DNA from: CAZKAP01 sp964552195
GTDB lineage: Bacteria; Bacteroidota; Bacteroidia; Flavobacteriales; Flavobacteriaceae
Length of the DNA stretch: 64,000 nucleotides
NCBI GenBank assembly: GCA_964552195.1
Contig: CAZKFM010000004.1
Location: forward strand, 62,001 to 126,000
Direction: 5' to 3'
The notes beneath the pieces were generated by a model. It did no database searches and was not told the DNA's origin. It saw only the letters and a list, made by a program, of their open reading frames with translations. The stretch's first letter is position 1. Every line of letters starts with the position of its first letter. Shown one piece after another: positions 17,641 through 27,014 of the stretch. Both the position numbers and the translations under genes were made by a program.

Positions 17641-19173
17641 ATGCATGAGAAGGTACTGATCGTAGATTTCGGCTCGCAATACACCCAACTGATTGCACGC
17701 CGCGTTAGAGAACTCCATATTTACTCCGAGATACATCCCTATAACCGGCTCCCGCAGGACCTGGATTCCTATTCGGCCATAGTCTTTTCGGGCTCTCCGT
17801 TTTCGGTGAGGAACGAAGAGGCTCCGGTTATTGATCTCGATCTTTTTTCCGAAACCAAGCCGCTACTGGGCATTTGTTTTGGGGCCCAGTATATGGCTCA
17901 GAAAGGAGGGGGAGAAGTGGCACCCTCTGAGGTCAGGGAATACGGCAGGGCCCAGTTGAAGATCCTTGAGATGGGGGATCCCTTTTTCCTGGCCATACCC
18001 CAGGACACTCAGGTTTGGATGAGCCATAGCGATACAATACGAAATTTACCGCAGGGAAGCGTGCTGCTGGGCAGTACGGAGGATGTCGAGAATGCCGTAT
18101 TCAAATACGAGGGAAGGCCGAGGTACGGCATACAATTTCATCCCGAAGTCTACCACACTTTATATGGCAAGCAGTTGCTGTACAATTTCCTGGTAGGTAT
18201 AGCCGGCCTTCATCAAGACTGGACTCCTGAGGCCTTTGTGGAACAGACCGTGGAAGAGCTCAGGGAAAAGCTGGGGGAGGACGAAGTAGTTCTCGGACTC
18301 TCCGGTGGCGTGGATTCCAGTGTTGCGGCTTTGCTTCTCCACAGGGCGATTGGCAAACACCTGCACTGTATTTTCGTCAACAACGGACTGCTTCGAAAAG
18401 GTGAGTTTGAGCAAGTGCTTCAGCAATACCAGGGATTGGGTCTTCAGGTGCATGGAGTGGATGCGTCCGAACGTTTTCTCGATGCCCTCTCCGGCATAGA
18501 AGATCCTGAACTCAAACGCAAGGCAATCGGAAGGTCCTTCATAGAAGTCTTTGAGGAGGAAGCCCACCGTCTGGAAGGCATCGAATGGCTCGCCCAGGGC
18601 ACGATCTATCCCGATGTCATTGAATCCCTTTCGGCAACGGGAGGGCCTTCAGCCACCATCAAGAGCCATCACAACGTAGGTGGATTACCTGATTTCATGA
18701 AGCTGAAGATCGTTGAGCCCTTGAAATTACTATTTAAAGACGAAGTTCGAGAGGTAGGGCGAAGCATGTCCATGCCGGAAGATATACTGGGCAGGCACCC
18801 TTTTCCCGGACCTGGACTGGGGATACGGATACTCGGAGAGGTCACAGCCGAAAGGGTACGCATTTTGCAGGAAGTCGATTTCATCTTTATCGATGCCCTG
18901 AAAAAATGGAACCTGTACCATGAGATATGGCAGGCAGGTGCTATATTGCTGCCGGTGAATAGTGTAGGGGTAATGGGGGACGAGCGTACCTATGAAAACT
19001 GTGTGGCCCTCAGAGCTGTTGAAAGCACGGATGGTATGACGGCGGATTGGGTGGATTTGCCCCACGAATTCCTGCAAAAGATGTCCAATGATATCATCAA
19101 TAAAGTAAAAGGTGTAAACAGGGTGGTTTACGACATTAGTTCCAAGCCCCCCGCAACTATAGAATGGGAATGA
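17641..19173 (+). CDS. guaA: GMP synthase (glutamine-hydrolysing)
   Basis: Converts XMP to GMP using Gln and ATP. The N-terminal class I amidotransferase has the nucleophile in GICFGAQYM and the His-Glu pair in QFHPEVYH. The ATP pyrophosphatase domain has the P-loop LSGGVDSS near residue 220. The C-terminal dimerisation domain ends in PPATIEWE. The 510 residues are normal. The ATG at 17641 (MHEKVLIVDFGSQY) is chosen because it begins the conserved first strand. The stop overlaps the next start as ATGA. Confidence 0.97.
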   Translation: MHEKVLIVDFGSQYTQLIARRVRELHIYSEIHPYNRLPQDLDSYSAIVFSGSPFSVRNEEAPVIDLDLFSETKPLLGICFGAQYMAQKGGGEVAPSEVREYGRAQLKILEMGDPFFLAIPQDTQVWMSHSDTIRNLPQGSVLLGSTEDVENAVFKYEGRPRYGIQFHPEVYHTLYGKQLLYNFLVGIAGLHQDWTPEAFVEQTVEELREKLGEDEVVLGLSGGVDSSVAALLLHRAIGKHLHCIFVNNGLLRKGEFEQVLQQYQGLGLQVHGVDASERFLDALSGIEDPELKRKAIGRSFIEVFEEEAHRLEGIEWLAQGTIYPDVIESLSATGGPSATIKSHHNVGGLPDFMKLKIVEPLKLLFKDEVREVGRSMSMPEDILGRHPFPGPGLGIRILGEVTAERVRILQEVDFIFIDALKKWNLYHEIWQAGAILLPVNSVGVMGDERTYENCVALRAVESTDGMTADWVDLPHEFLQKMSNDIINKVKGVNRVVYDISSKPPATIEWE

Positions 19174-21548
19174 TAAAAAGAATAATACCTCAACTGGCCT
19201 GTCTCATCCTGCTGTTACTGCTGAGTGCCTGCAAGGCGACAGCTCAGAAAAGGTTTACCACTCACGCGGTAAAGCGAGGAGAAACCCTGCAGAGCATCGC
19301 CGAGCAGTACCAGGTAACACCCTATTCGATCCTTCTGGCCAATAAGGAGCTGAACAAGGCGACCGATCTGAAGCCCAATACGGTAGTCATAATTGACCTG
19401 ACATACAGCAAACTACCGTCTGCCAATTCCGCGGATGAATCAGAAGATGAAGTCAGTCTTACCGTGGATACCAGCGCAGAAGAAAATCGTGTCCCGATTG
19501 GGTTCAGGCAACACATCGTGGCCCAGCAAGAGACCATGTATGGTATCAGTCGGCAGTACGAAATCACCATAGAGGAACTCAATACCTATAACCCACAAAT
19601 ACTGGAGCGGGGCCTGCAGCCGGAAATGGCGCTGCGGATACCCGTATTTGAAAAGCCTGAAACGGGGGAAGTGGCAGGGATGCCTGATGAGGAGATACCA
19701 CCCAAGCAATTTCTGTCCCACAAGGTAAAGCGAAGGGAGACGATTTTCAGCCTAACCCAGCGATATGGTATTTCCGAGGAGCAGCTTAAGCGTCACAACC
19801 GCCAATTGTATGCCAGACCTTTGGAAAAGGGGATGACCCTGATGATTCCCGTCTATCCGACTCAGGAGGAAATACGGGAACTCGGACTGGATATGGTGGA
19901 ATACACCGTTCAGCCCAGGGAAACCCGGTGGAGTATCGCCCATAAGTACGGCATCTCGGTGGACAGCCTAGAGGCGCTCAACCCCGATCTTCCAGTAAAT
20001 AGTAGTTACTTATCCGTGGGGCAGTTACTCACACTTCCCAGACCTACGGCCAGCGAGAAGGAAGATATGACCCAGCTCTATGAGTCCTATGTGGTCCCTG
20101 CCCGACAGACCCTGTATTCCCTGTCCCGGGAATATGAGATCGACCAGAGGGAGATTATTCGCCTGAACCCCGAGATTTCTGAGGTCGGTGGGCTTAAGGT
20201 GGGGATGACCCTGCGCCTTCCCCGGCGTGTTCCCCGTGAATCTGTGGTCAATGCAGATAATTATGTGTTTTATCCGGTAAAGAAAGGTGAAGGAATCTTC
20301 CGAATCACCCGTAAGCTGGGTATAGCCCGGGACTCGCTCTACATGTTTAACCCCGAACTCGAAGCGGGAGTGCGGGAAGGCATGGTGCTTAAAATACCGG
20401 TCAATAGTGTTAAAGGGCTGGAATCCAAGGATGCCCTGATTCTCGATGCCGTGAGTCTAGTCGATAGCATACGGGTGGAAAATCAACCCAATCTTTTATT
20501 CTTGCTGCCGTTCAGGCTGGATCGTGTAAACCCTTCAGACAGGGAACAGACCGTTAGCCAGATCCGCAAGCGCAGGGACATCAGCGCTTCCCTGGGCCTG
20601 TATACCGGTGCATTGGTGGCCCTGGATTCTATCAAGAAATTGGGAGTTTCGGCTCGTGTATCCTTTCGGGACACTGAACTTGACACCTTGCGCACGGAGT
20701 CCATCATACGAACGACACCCATGGGTGACGTCGATGCCATTGTCGGTCCGCTAAGTCCTTCCGTACTGCGAAAGATCGCCCTGGACAGTACGGTTTCACT
20801 TCCCCCGGTATTCGCTCCCTTTGCCGCTTCGGACGAATTCGGTCTGCCCGGTATCTTTTTTACCGTGCCAGATAAGGAAACCCAGCGGGAAAGTATGTTG
20901 AGGTTTGTGGCTTCCCGTATGACGGATGTCAATGTGATCGTCGTGGCCGATCCCCGTTACGCAGCCGTGAGGGATACCCTATTGAGTAGGTTTCCCGGTG
21001 CTAGGGCAGCGGAACTCTCCGAAGACCAATCGGTGGACCTGAACCGCTTCGGTAAAATGTTTGTCGAGGACAAGCCTAACTGGGTATTCCTTGAGACGGA
21101 CAAGGGCAGCGTGGTGTCCAGTATTACTTCGATATTGAATTCAATCAATTCGGAACAAAACCTAGAGGTCCGTCTTTTCGCAACCCAATACGGACCTGCT
21201 TATGAGGGTGCGGATATCTCCCGAACCCAGCTTTCCAACCTGAGCTTTACCTTCCCTTCGGTGTACAGGGAAACCGCGAGTCCGGAGTTTACCGAGACCT
21301 ACCAGCGAAGGTTTGGAATTGAGCCTGATCGCTATGCCATACGAGGCTTTGACCTCACTATGGATATACTCCTGAAGCTTACTTACAATAAGGATCTGGC
21401 CGCAACGGTTCCCTACATCGGACAGACCGAATACAGCGGCAGCCGCTTCAATTACTTTTTTAACTGGGAATCCGGCTATGATAACCGCTCCCTGTACATA
21501 CTGACATACGACGACCTGACGATACGAGAGGTTACCGGAAACTATTGA
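19170..21548 (+). CDS. Lipoprotein with six LysM repeats and a periplasmic-binding-protein-like domain
   Basis: A 792-residue envelope lipoprotein. The signal ends at LLLLLSAC (Cys21). Six LysM-like peptidoglycan-binding repeats occupy about residues 28-415; clear examples are HAVKRGETLQSIAEQY, YTVQPRETRWSIAHKYGIS and YPVKKGEGIFRITRKLGI. From about 430 on is a type I periplasmic-binding fold (LLPFRLDR, VDAIVGPLSPSVLRKIA, VIVVADPRY). Known relatives tie such proteins to cell-wall or outer-membrane maintenance, but no ligand can be named. The start at 19170 shares ATGA with the guaA stop; an ATG two codons earlier is equally in frame. Confidence 0.85.
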   Translation: MIKRIIPQLACLILLLLLSACKATAQKRFTTHAVKRGETLQSIAEQYQVTPYSILLANKELNKATDLKPNTVVIIDLTYSKLPSANSADESEDEVSLTVDTSAEENRVPIGFRQHIVAQQETMYGISRQYEITIEELNTYNPQILERGLQPEMALRIPVFEKPETGEVAGMPDEEIPPKQFLSHKVKRRETIFSLTQRYGISEEQLKRHNRQLYARPLEKGMTLMIPVYPTQEEIRELGLDMVEYTVQPRETRWSIAHKYGISVDSLEALNPDLPVNSSYLSVGQLLTLPRPTASEKEDMTQLYESYVVPARQTLYSLSREYEIDQREIIRLNPEISEVGGLKVGMTLRLPRRVPRESVVNADNYVFYPVKKGEGIFRITRKLGIARDSLYMFNPELEAGVREGMVLKIPVNSVKGLESKDALILDAVSLVDSIRVENQPNLLFLLPFRLDRVNPSDREQTVSQIRKRRDISASLGLYTGALVALDSIKKLGVSARVSFRDTELDTLRTESIIRTTPMGDVDAIVGPLSPSVLRKIALDSTVSLPPVFAPFAASDEFGLPGIFFTVPDKETQRESMLRFVASRMTDVNVIVVADPRYAAVRDTLLSRFPGARAAELSEDQSVDLNRFGKMFVEDKPNWVFLETDKGSVVSSITSILNSINSEQNLEVRLFATQYGPAYEGADISRTQLSNLSFTFPSVYRETASPEFTETYQRRFGIEPDRYAIRGFDLTMDILLKLTYNKDLAATVPYIGQTEYSGSRFNYFFNWESGYDNRSLYILTYDDLTIREVTGNY

Positions 21549-21592
21549 CCTGATTAACCAGGAAGCGAAGACCATCAAAACAAGGATATAGG

Positions 21593-22102
21593 ATGAACGA
21601 ACGCCCCAGAATTACACTGGAAAAGGAACTTGCGGATCGCTTCCTGATCATCTCGGGCTTCGCCCTAGTGTTCCTGGTCTGGTTACTGATTATCTGGCAA
21701 TATGGAGCCCTTCCCGATACGGTGCCCACGCATTTCAATGCGCAGGGGGAACCTGATGCTTACGGGAGTAAATTCACCATCTTGATTCTGGGAATTATCG
21801 GTACCGTTGTATTTATTGGTCTGGAGACGCTGAGTCATTACCCCCATTCGTTCAACTATCCGGTGAACATTACCCCCGTTAATGCCGAGGCCCAATACCG
21901 ACTGGCAACGAGGTTCATCCGGTCGTTAAATCTTTCCATGGGACTGGTTTTCCTTATGGTGGTCTACCTGATCATCGAAAGTGCCCATGGGACCACATCC
22001 GTCGCCTCGGCATGGTTACTTCCTCTGATCCTGGGGCTGGTATTTGCTCCACTGATTTTTTACTTCGTGCAGGCCCGAAAACTCAAGGGCCGAAAATCCT
22101 AG
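21593..22102 (+). CDS. DUF1648-domain membrane protein
   Basis: A 169-residue integral membrane protein with four predicted membrane segments. The DUF1648 signature YGALPDTVPTHFNAQGEPDAYGSK lies between the first and second (first 20 residues: YGALPDTVPTHFNAQGEPDA). Relatives include SdpI-type immunity proteins, but the SdpI C-terminal part is absent here. It follows the LysM gene by 44 bases and is probably in the guaA operon. Its last four bases are shared with the stop of the convergent gene. Confidence 0.8.
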   Translation: MNERPRITLEKELADRFLIISGFALVFLVWLLIIWQYGALPDTVPTHFNAQGEPDAYGSKFTILILGIIGTVVFIGLETLSHYPHSFNYPVNITPVNAEAQYRLATRFIRSLNLSMGLVFLMVVYLIIESAHGTTSVASAWLLPLILGLVFAPLIFYFVQARKLKGRKS

Positions 22103-22974
22103 GACCGGCTTATGTCACACAGTTCGAATGCCTCTTGAAGGGATTTCAGGGGGTCGTCCGCGGTGGGTATGAATTCCTGGGCCACGTAGCCACCGAAACC
22201 GGTCTCGGCTATGGCACGCATAATGGCAGGGTAGTTGAGTTCCTGATTGTCGCCGATTTCATGTCGGCCCGGTACTCCGGCGGTATGATAGTGTCCCAGA
22301 TATTCTGAGTTCTCCCGGATGGTCTGAATGATGTCTCCTTCCTGTATCTGCATGTGGTAGATGTCGTACAGCAGCTTGAAATTTGAACTACCCAGGCTTC
22401 GGCACAGGCTCACTCCCCACAGGGTATGGTCCGCCATATAGTCGGGATGGTTGCGTTGGTTGAAGAGTTCCATTTGCAGAACTACCCCGTGTTCCTCGGC
22501 CAAAGGAAGTAAACGCTCCAGACCGCGGGCGCAGTTCTCCAGTCCGGTGTAATCGTCCATGCCGCGCCGGTTTCCGCTAAAGCAGATCAGATTGGTAAAC
22601 CCCTCTTCCGCCATAACGGGAATGATTTTGGAATATCTGAGAACCAGTTCGTCGTGAAACTTCGGGTCGTTAAAACCTTCGGTCAGACTGATATGTGCTC
22701 CCGTAACCATAGAACAGCTCAAGCCATACTTCTTGAGTAAGCGGAAATCAGAGGGTTCGACCAGATCCACTGCTGTAATCCCCATATCTCTGAGGGCTGC
22801 GCAGAATTCCTCAGCGGGTATGTGCTCGAAGCACCAGCGGCAGACACTGTGGTTGATGATCCCCTGCCAGTCCTTCTTTTTTATGGTTTTGTCATTGGTA
22901 ATCGCACCCGTAGTCGCGGTCGCCAGACCGGTGCTGCCCAGCAGGGCCGTGGTGACAAAGTTTCTTCTGTGCAT
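22099..22974 (-). CDS. Exported TIM-barrel sugar isomerase/epimerase, hydroxypyruvate isomerase-like
   Basis: A 291-residue protein of the xylose isomerase-like TIM-barrel family. The N-terminus MHRRNFVTTALLGSTGLATA is a twin-arginine-type signal, so a folded form is probably exported by Tat. The barrel shows VLQMELFNQRNHPDYM and LLYDIYHMQIQEGDI, with metal-binding Glu/Asp/His residues as in Hyi, then GYVAQEFIPTAD. The substrate is unknown. Its stop shares the palindrome CTAG with the stop of the DUF1648 gene. TatC is encoded at 53115-53978. Confidence 0.82.
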   Translation of the reverse strand: MHRRNFVTTALLGSTGLATATTGAITNDKTIKKKDWQGIINHSVCRWCFEHIPAEEFCAALRDMGITAVDLVEPSDFRLLKKYGLSCSMVTGAHISLTEGFNDPKFHDELVLRYSKIIPVMAEEGFTNLICFSGNRRGMDDYTGLENCARGLERLLPLAEEHGVVLQMELFNQRNHPDYMADHTLWGVSLCRSLGSSNFKLLYDIYHMQIQEGDIIQTIRENSEYLGHYHTAGVPGRHEIGDNQELNYPAIMRAIAETGFGGYVAQEFIPTADDPLKSLQEAFELCDISRS

Positions 22975-23058
22975 TGCTCTGATCGGTGTTGACCCTCCAA
23001 GGTAAACTTTTTAGAACCCGTGGGAAAATAATCCGGACTCGGCCGCAGCCCGCTATCC

Positions 23059-23066
23059 TAACTTTG
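23059..23066 (+). promoter_or_regulatory. -7 promoter element for pyrG
   Basis: Reads TAACTTTG, an exact match, 36 bases before the ATG. Confidence 0.5.
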
Positions 23067-23102
23067 TATCTTTACACCCCGTAAGCGAATCAAAACAAGA
23101 CT

Positions 23103-24746
23103 ATGTCTCTCACCAAGTATATCTTCGTTACGGGTGGGGTAACCTCTTCGCTGGGAAAGGGAATCATTGCGGCTTCTCTGGCCAAGCTACTTCAGGCAAG
23201 GGGCTACCGAACAACCATACAGAAGCTGGACCCCTACATTAACGTTGATCCGGGCACCCTGAATCCATACGAACACGGGGAATGCTATGTAACCGACGAT
23301 GGTGCCGAAACGGATCTCGACCTGGGGCACTACGAGCGCTTCTTAAATGTGCGCACGTCTCAAGCGAATAATGTCACTACCGGAAGGATATACCAGAGTG
23401 TGATTAAAAAGGAGCGGCAGGGTGCCTTTCTGGGCAAGACCGTACAGGTGGTACCTCATATCACCAACGAAATCAAGGACCGGATTCAGATTCTGGGCCG
23501 AAGTGGCGACTACGACATTGTCATTACTGAAATTGGAGGAACGGTGGGTGATATTGAGTCTCTTCCCTACATTGAGGCTGTCCGCCAGTTGCTTTGGGAA
23601 CTCGGTGACCGCAACGCCATTGTTATACATCTGACACTGGTACCCTACTTATCAGCAGCCGGTGAACTCAAGACCAAGCCTACCCAACACTCGGTTAAAA
23701 CGCTCATGGAAAGCGGTATCAAGGCAGATATCATAGTTTGCCGTACCGAACACGACATTCCGGATGACAAGAGGGATAAGCTGGCCTTGTTTTGCAACGT
23801 TAAGCGGGAAGCGGTCATACAGTCCATCGATGCCACGACCATATACGATGTGCCCCTGCTGATGCAGAAGGAGGGGCTGGATACGGTTGCACTCAAGAAG
23901 CTAAACCTTTCGGATGCCATCGAACCCGACCTTTCGGCCTGGAATAAATTCCTGCGAAGGCACAAGAATCCCAAGCACGAGGTTAAGGTGGGGCTGATCG
24001 GCAAGTACGTGGAACTGCAGGACTCTTACAAATCCATCATGGAATCCTTCACGCATGCCGGGGCCGATCAGGAGGTTCGCGTAGTGATTCGCGCGATTCA
24101 ATCCGACAACCTGAACCCGGATAATCTGAGCGAGAAAATGAAGGGGCTCCACGGGATACTGGTCGCACCTGGATTCGGTGAGCGCGGTCTGGAGGGAAAG
24201 ATCATAGCCACCCGGTTCGCTCGGGAGAACGGGGTCCCTTTCCTAGGGATTTGTCTCGGAATGCAAATGGCGGTCATCGAATTTGCCCGAAACGTACTGG
24301 GCTGGGCCGATGCTCATACTACCGAAGTTTCTTCCAGTACATCCCATCCGGTAATCTGCCTGATGGAGAACCAGAAACACATCACGAACAAAGGTGGAAC
24401 CATGCGACTGGGAGCCTGGGAATGCAAGCTGAAGGAAGGCAGCAGGGCCTGGGAGGTTTATCATCAGCAAGCCTCCATATCCGAACGCCATCGGCATCGC
24501 TTCGAATTTAATAACGACTATCTGGCGGATTTCGAACAGGCCGGCATGATTGCCAGTGGAACCAACCCTGAGACCGGACTGGTCGAGATTGTTGAACTTC
24601 CTTATCATCCGTGGTTTATGGGGGTTCAGTACCACCCGGAATACCGGAGTACGGTGGCTAGCCCGCATCCGTTATTCGTAAACCTGATTAAGGCCATGCT
24701 TTCCTATAAGAATCAAACTATTAAGAGCACCTCGGCCACATCTTAA
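23103..24746 (+). CDS. pyrG: CTP synthase
   Basis: Makes CTP from UTP, ATP and Gln. The synthetase domain begins TKYIFVTGGVTSSLGKGI and includes DPYINVDPGTLNPYEHGE. The class I glutaminase domain holds the nucleophile Cys in GICLGMQMA and the His-Glu pair in QYHPEY near the C-terminus. Its 547 residues match the family. It is followed by yidC 46 bases later, with a separate promoter element in between. Confidence 0.97.
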   Translation: MSLTKYIFVTGGVTSSLGKGIIAASLAKLLQARGYRTTIQKLDPYINVDPGTLNPYEHGECYVTDDGAETDLDLGHYERFLNVRTSQANNVTTGRIYQSVIKKERQGAFLGKTVQVVPHITNEIKDRIQILGRSGDYDIVITEIGGTVGDIESLPYIEAVRQLLWELGDRNAIVIHLTLVPYLSAAGELKTKPTQHSVKTLMESGIKADIIVCRTEHDIPDDKRDKLALFCNVKREAVIQSIDATTIYDVPLLMQKEGLDTVALKKLNLSDAIEPDLSAWNKFLRRHKNPKHEVKVGLIGKYVELQDSYKSIMESFTHAGADQEVRVVIRAIQSDNLNPDNLSEKMKGLHGILVAPGFGERGLEGKIIATRFARENGVPFLGICLGMQMAVIEFARNVLGWADAHTTEVSSSTSHPVICLMENQKHITNKGGTMRLGAWECKLKEGSRAWEVYHQQASISERHRHRFEFNNDYLADFEQAGMIASGTNPETGLVEIVELPYHPWFMGVQYHPEYRSTVASPHPLFVNLIKAMLSYKNQTIKSTSATS

Positions 24747-24756
24747 CTATAGGGGT

Positions 24757-24764
24757 TATATTTG
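24757..24764 (+). promoter_or_regulatory. -7 promoter element for yidC
   Basis: Reads TATATTTG, an exact match, 28 bases before the yidC ATG and just after the pyrG stop. Confidence 0.5.
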
Positions 24765-24792
24765 CCCTTTTATCCCTCATTAATACCCTTTT

Positions 24793-26670
24793 ATGGACGA
24801 AAGAAGAATAGAACCGAGATCCATTATTGGCTTTGCGCTTCTCTTCATATTCCTGATGGCCCACATGTACTTTAATCGCCCCTCCGAGGAAGAAATTCAG
24901 GCGGCCCAGGCGGAGAAGGAGTTACAGGAAGAGTCCGGGACAACGCCCGATCAGGAAGTGCCCATCGATAGTGCTACCCTGCAGGCAACTGCGTTTAAGG
25001 AAGGAGACTCCACGGCTCAGGCGGCTTATGCCCGTTCCGTGGGCGACTTCGGGCTTACCCCTATATCCAATGGATACTCTGTCCTGGAAAACGATAAGCT
25101 CTACATGGAGATTGACCATAAGGGGGGAATGCTTCGAACGGTCAGGCTCAAGCCATTTGTTACTCACGACAGTCTACCGGTTTACCTGGTAAAAGATGGA
25201 AATGCCCGCTTTGGTTTCGCCTTCAAGAGCAGGGACAACCGTCAATTGCATACTTCTGATCTCTATTTCGAGCCCGTTGAAAACCGCGCCGGAGATAGGA
25301 ATACACTCGCGCTGAGGGCCAGGGCCCGAGATGGCCGTTACATCGAGTACCAATACCGCATCCGTCCGGGCGAATACGTCGTGGATTTCGGAATCCAGAG
25401 TCGCGGGCTCGAGGACTTGGTTTCCACAGGCGACCCCATACTGCTCGATTGGCAGCAAAAGACCCTGCGGCAGGATCAGAGTATACGCTACGAGAACCGG
25501 TATACACGCCTTACCTACCGACACGACGGCAACAGGGTCAGTAAGCTCTCGGACAGCAGTGATGAGGATGACGATACCGAGGAAGAGGTTTCCTGGATTT
25601 CCTACCGCCAGCATTTCTTCAGCTCCATGCTCATTCATTCCACCTTTTTTCCAGAGGCCCGGGTGTATTCCCAAAACCTAGTGGAGGATGAGAACAAGGG
25701 ACAGCAATTTACCAAGATTTACCGGAGTGAAATGCCAATTAGCCTGCAGAACGGGGAGATCTCCCAGCAGTTGCACTGGTACTACGGTCCCACGGACATC
25801 AATGTACTGGCCGAGTACAAAGACTGGGACCTGGCGGATTCTATCCCTTTTGGTTGGGGGATATTCGGTTGGATCAACCGGCACGTCTTCACGCCACTTT
25901 ACGGCTGGCTGAGCTCCTTTTTGCCTTTTGGGATCGCGATTATCGTGATGACCATAATGGTTCGTATCGCCATGTCTCCAGTGACCTATCGTTCCTACGT
26001 TTCTCAGGCCAAGATGAAAGTACTTCGACCCGAAATCGATGAGATCAACGAGAAGTACAAGGAGAATGCCATGAAGAAACAGCAGGAGACCATGAAGCTG
26101 TACAACAAGGCAGGGGTGAGCCCAATGAGCGGATGTCTGCCTGCCTTCCTGCAACTACCGATCTTCTATGCCCTGTTCATGTTCTTCCCTACCTCGTTCC
26201 TGTTGAGGCAGAAGTCATTCCTCTGGGCGCAGGATCTGTCGTCCTACGACACCATTCTCAACCTCCCGTTCTATATTCCATTCTACGGTGACCATATTTC
26301 CCTTTTTCCGATTTTGGCGTCTGTAGCTATCTTCTTCTATATGCAAATGACTACGGGACAGAGCATGCAGATGCAACAGCAGCCGGGTATGCCGAACATG
26401 AAATTCATCATGTACCTGTCTCCGGTGATGATGCTGGTCTTCTTTAATAACTATGCGAGTGGCCTGAGTTTGTATTACTTCATCTCCAATCTCATTACCA
26501 TTGGTATCATGCTGGTCATTAAGAACTATATCCTTAACGAGGATAAAATTCATGCCCAGATTCAGGAAAACAAAAAGAAACCCAAGAAGGAAAATAAATT
26601 GCAGAAGCGACTGCGGGAAATGATGGAAGAGGCCGAGAAGCAGGGCGGTACCACTCCCCGGAAGAAGTAA
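24793..26670 (+). CDS. yidC: Membrane protein insertase YidC
   Basis: Inserts and folds inner-membrane proteins with or without SecYEG. The 625 residues show an N-terminal membrane anchor (IIGFALLFIFLMAHMYF), a large periplasmic P1 beta domain (about 80-350), and the conserved membrane core from about 370 (FGIAIIVMTIMVRIAMSPVT, SGCLPAFLQLPIFYALFMFF). The C-terminal tail is Lys-rich (ENKKKPKKENKLQKRLREM), as in other Bacteroidota, and may bind ribosomes. Confidence 0.96.
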   Translation: MDERRIEPRSIIGFALLFIFLMAHMYFNRPSEEEIQAAQAEKELQEESGTTPDQEVPIDSATLQATAFKEGDSTAQAAYARSVGDFGLTPISNGYSVLENDKLYMEIDHKGGMLRTVRLKPFVTHDSLPVYLVKDGNARFGFAFKSRDNRQLHTSDLYFEPVENRAGDRNTLALRARARDGRYIEYQYRIRPGEYVVDFGIQSRGLEDLVSTGDPILLDWQQKTLRQDQSIRYENRYTRLTYRHDGNRVSKLSDSSDEDDDTEEEVSWISYRQHFFSSMLIHSTFFPEARVYSQNLVEDENKGQQFTKIYRSEMPISLQNGEISQQLHWYYGPTDINVLAEYKDWDLADSIPFGWGIFGWINRHVFTPLYGWLSSFLPFGIAIIVMTIMVRIAMSPVTYRSYVSQAKMKVLRPEIDEINEKYKENAMKKQQETMKLYNKAGVSPMSGCLPAFLQLPIFYALFMFFPTSFLLRQKSFLWAQDLSSYDTILNLPFYIPFYGDHISLFPILASVAIFFYMQMTTGQSMQMQQQPGMPNMKFIMYLSPVMMLVFFNNYASGLSLYYFISNLITIGIMLVIKNYILNEDKIHAQIQENKKKPKKENKLQKRLREMMEEAEKQGGTTPRKK

Positions 26671-26690
26671 GTGTCCCATAAAGGCCAGTC

Positions 26691-26721
26691 AAAAAAAATC
26701 CCTTCCGTAGAGGAAGGGATT
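26691..26721 (-). terminator. Intrinsic terminator, leftward, in the yidC-fasciclin gap
   Basis: AATCCCTTCC (26697-26706) pairs with GGAAGGGATT (26712-26721) around a 5-base loop. Read leftward the stem is followed by eight T residues (complement of 26691-26698). Rightward it has only a very short T run, so its main direction is leftward. No leftward gene ends right before it. Confidence 0.75.
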
Positions 26722-26964
26722 CGCCATTAGCAGGTTTAGTCTGATAAGATTCGGGATACCCCAAAATTACGGCTCAATGCCCTGGTAAAAAACAATTAGT
26801 TGTGTAGGGGATCATTTACCGGGTCAGCTTCGCGGCTTTTGTTGTTCCATCGATAAACGGTTCAAATGCCCAGTGTTTACTGATAATTTGGAGTATCGAC
26901 TAACGGTTCAAATCCTCGGTGAACCGACGAAGTGCATTCGAAACCCAGATCAAGAGCCAAAAGG
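26722..26964. other. Non-coding stretch between two leftward terminators
   Basis: No reading frame of protein character was found. ACGGTTCAAAT occurs twice (26857-26867 and 26903-26913). The first copy lies inside a CGATAAACGG context like the sites at 43192-43330. The second can pair CGGTTC with GAACCG. The stretch is bounded by leftward terminators on both sides and could be a leftward small RNA. Confidence 0.35.
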
Positions 26965-26988
26965 AAAGCCACCCCTGAGGGTGGCTTT
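26965..26988 (-). terminator. Intrinsic terminator of the fasciclin gene
   Basis: AAAGCCACCC and GGGTGGCTTT form a 10-pair stem around CTGA, 26 bases beyond the fasciclin stop. Read leftward it is followed by the T-rich CTTTTGG context; rightward it also has three T residues, so weak bidirectional action is possible. Confidence 0.75.
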
Positions 26989-27014
26989 ACAACATATATT
27001 AACTAACTCGAACT

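Noticed and set aside
26853..26907. LytTR-type binding pair (ACCGTTTAT and ACCGTTAGT on the leftward strand)
   Set aside because: Both fit the broad motif, but the spacing of about 46 bases is not the usual 12-13 between repeats and no LytTR gene is in the window.
26897..26926. tRNA-like T-arm (GGTTCAAATCC)
   Set aside because: The flanking bases do not pair to form a T stem, and no anticodon or acceptor stem is present; a related copy at 26857 shows it is a repeat.
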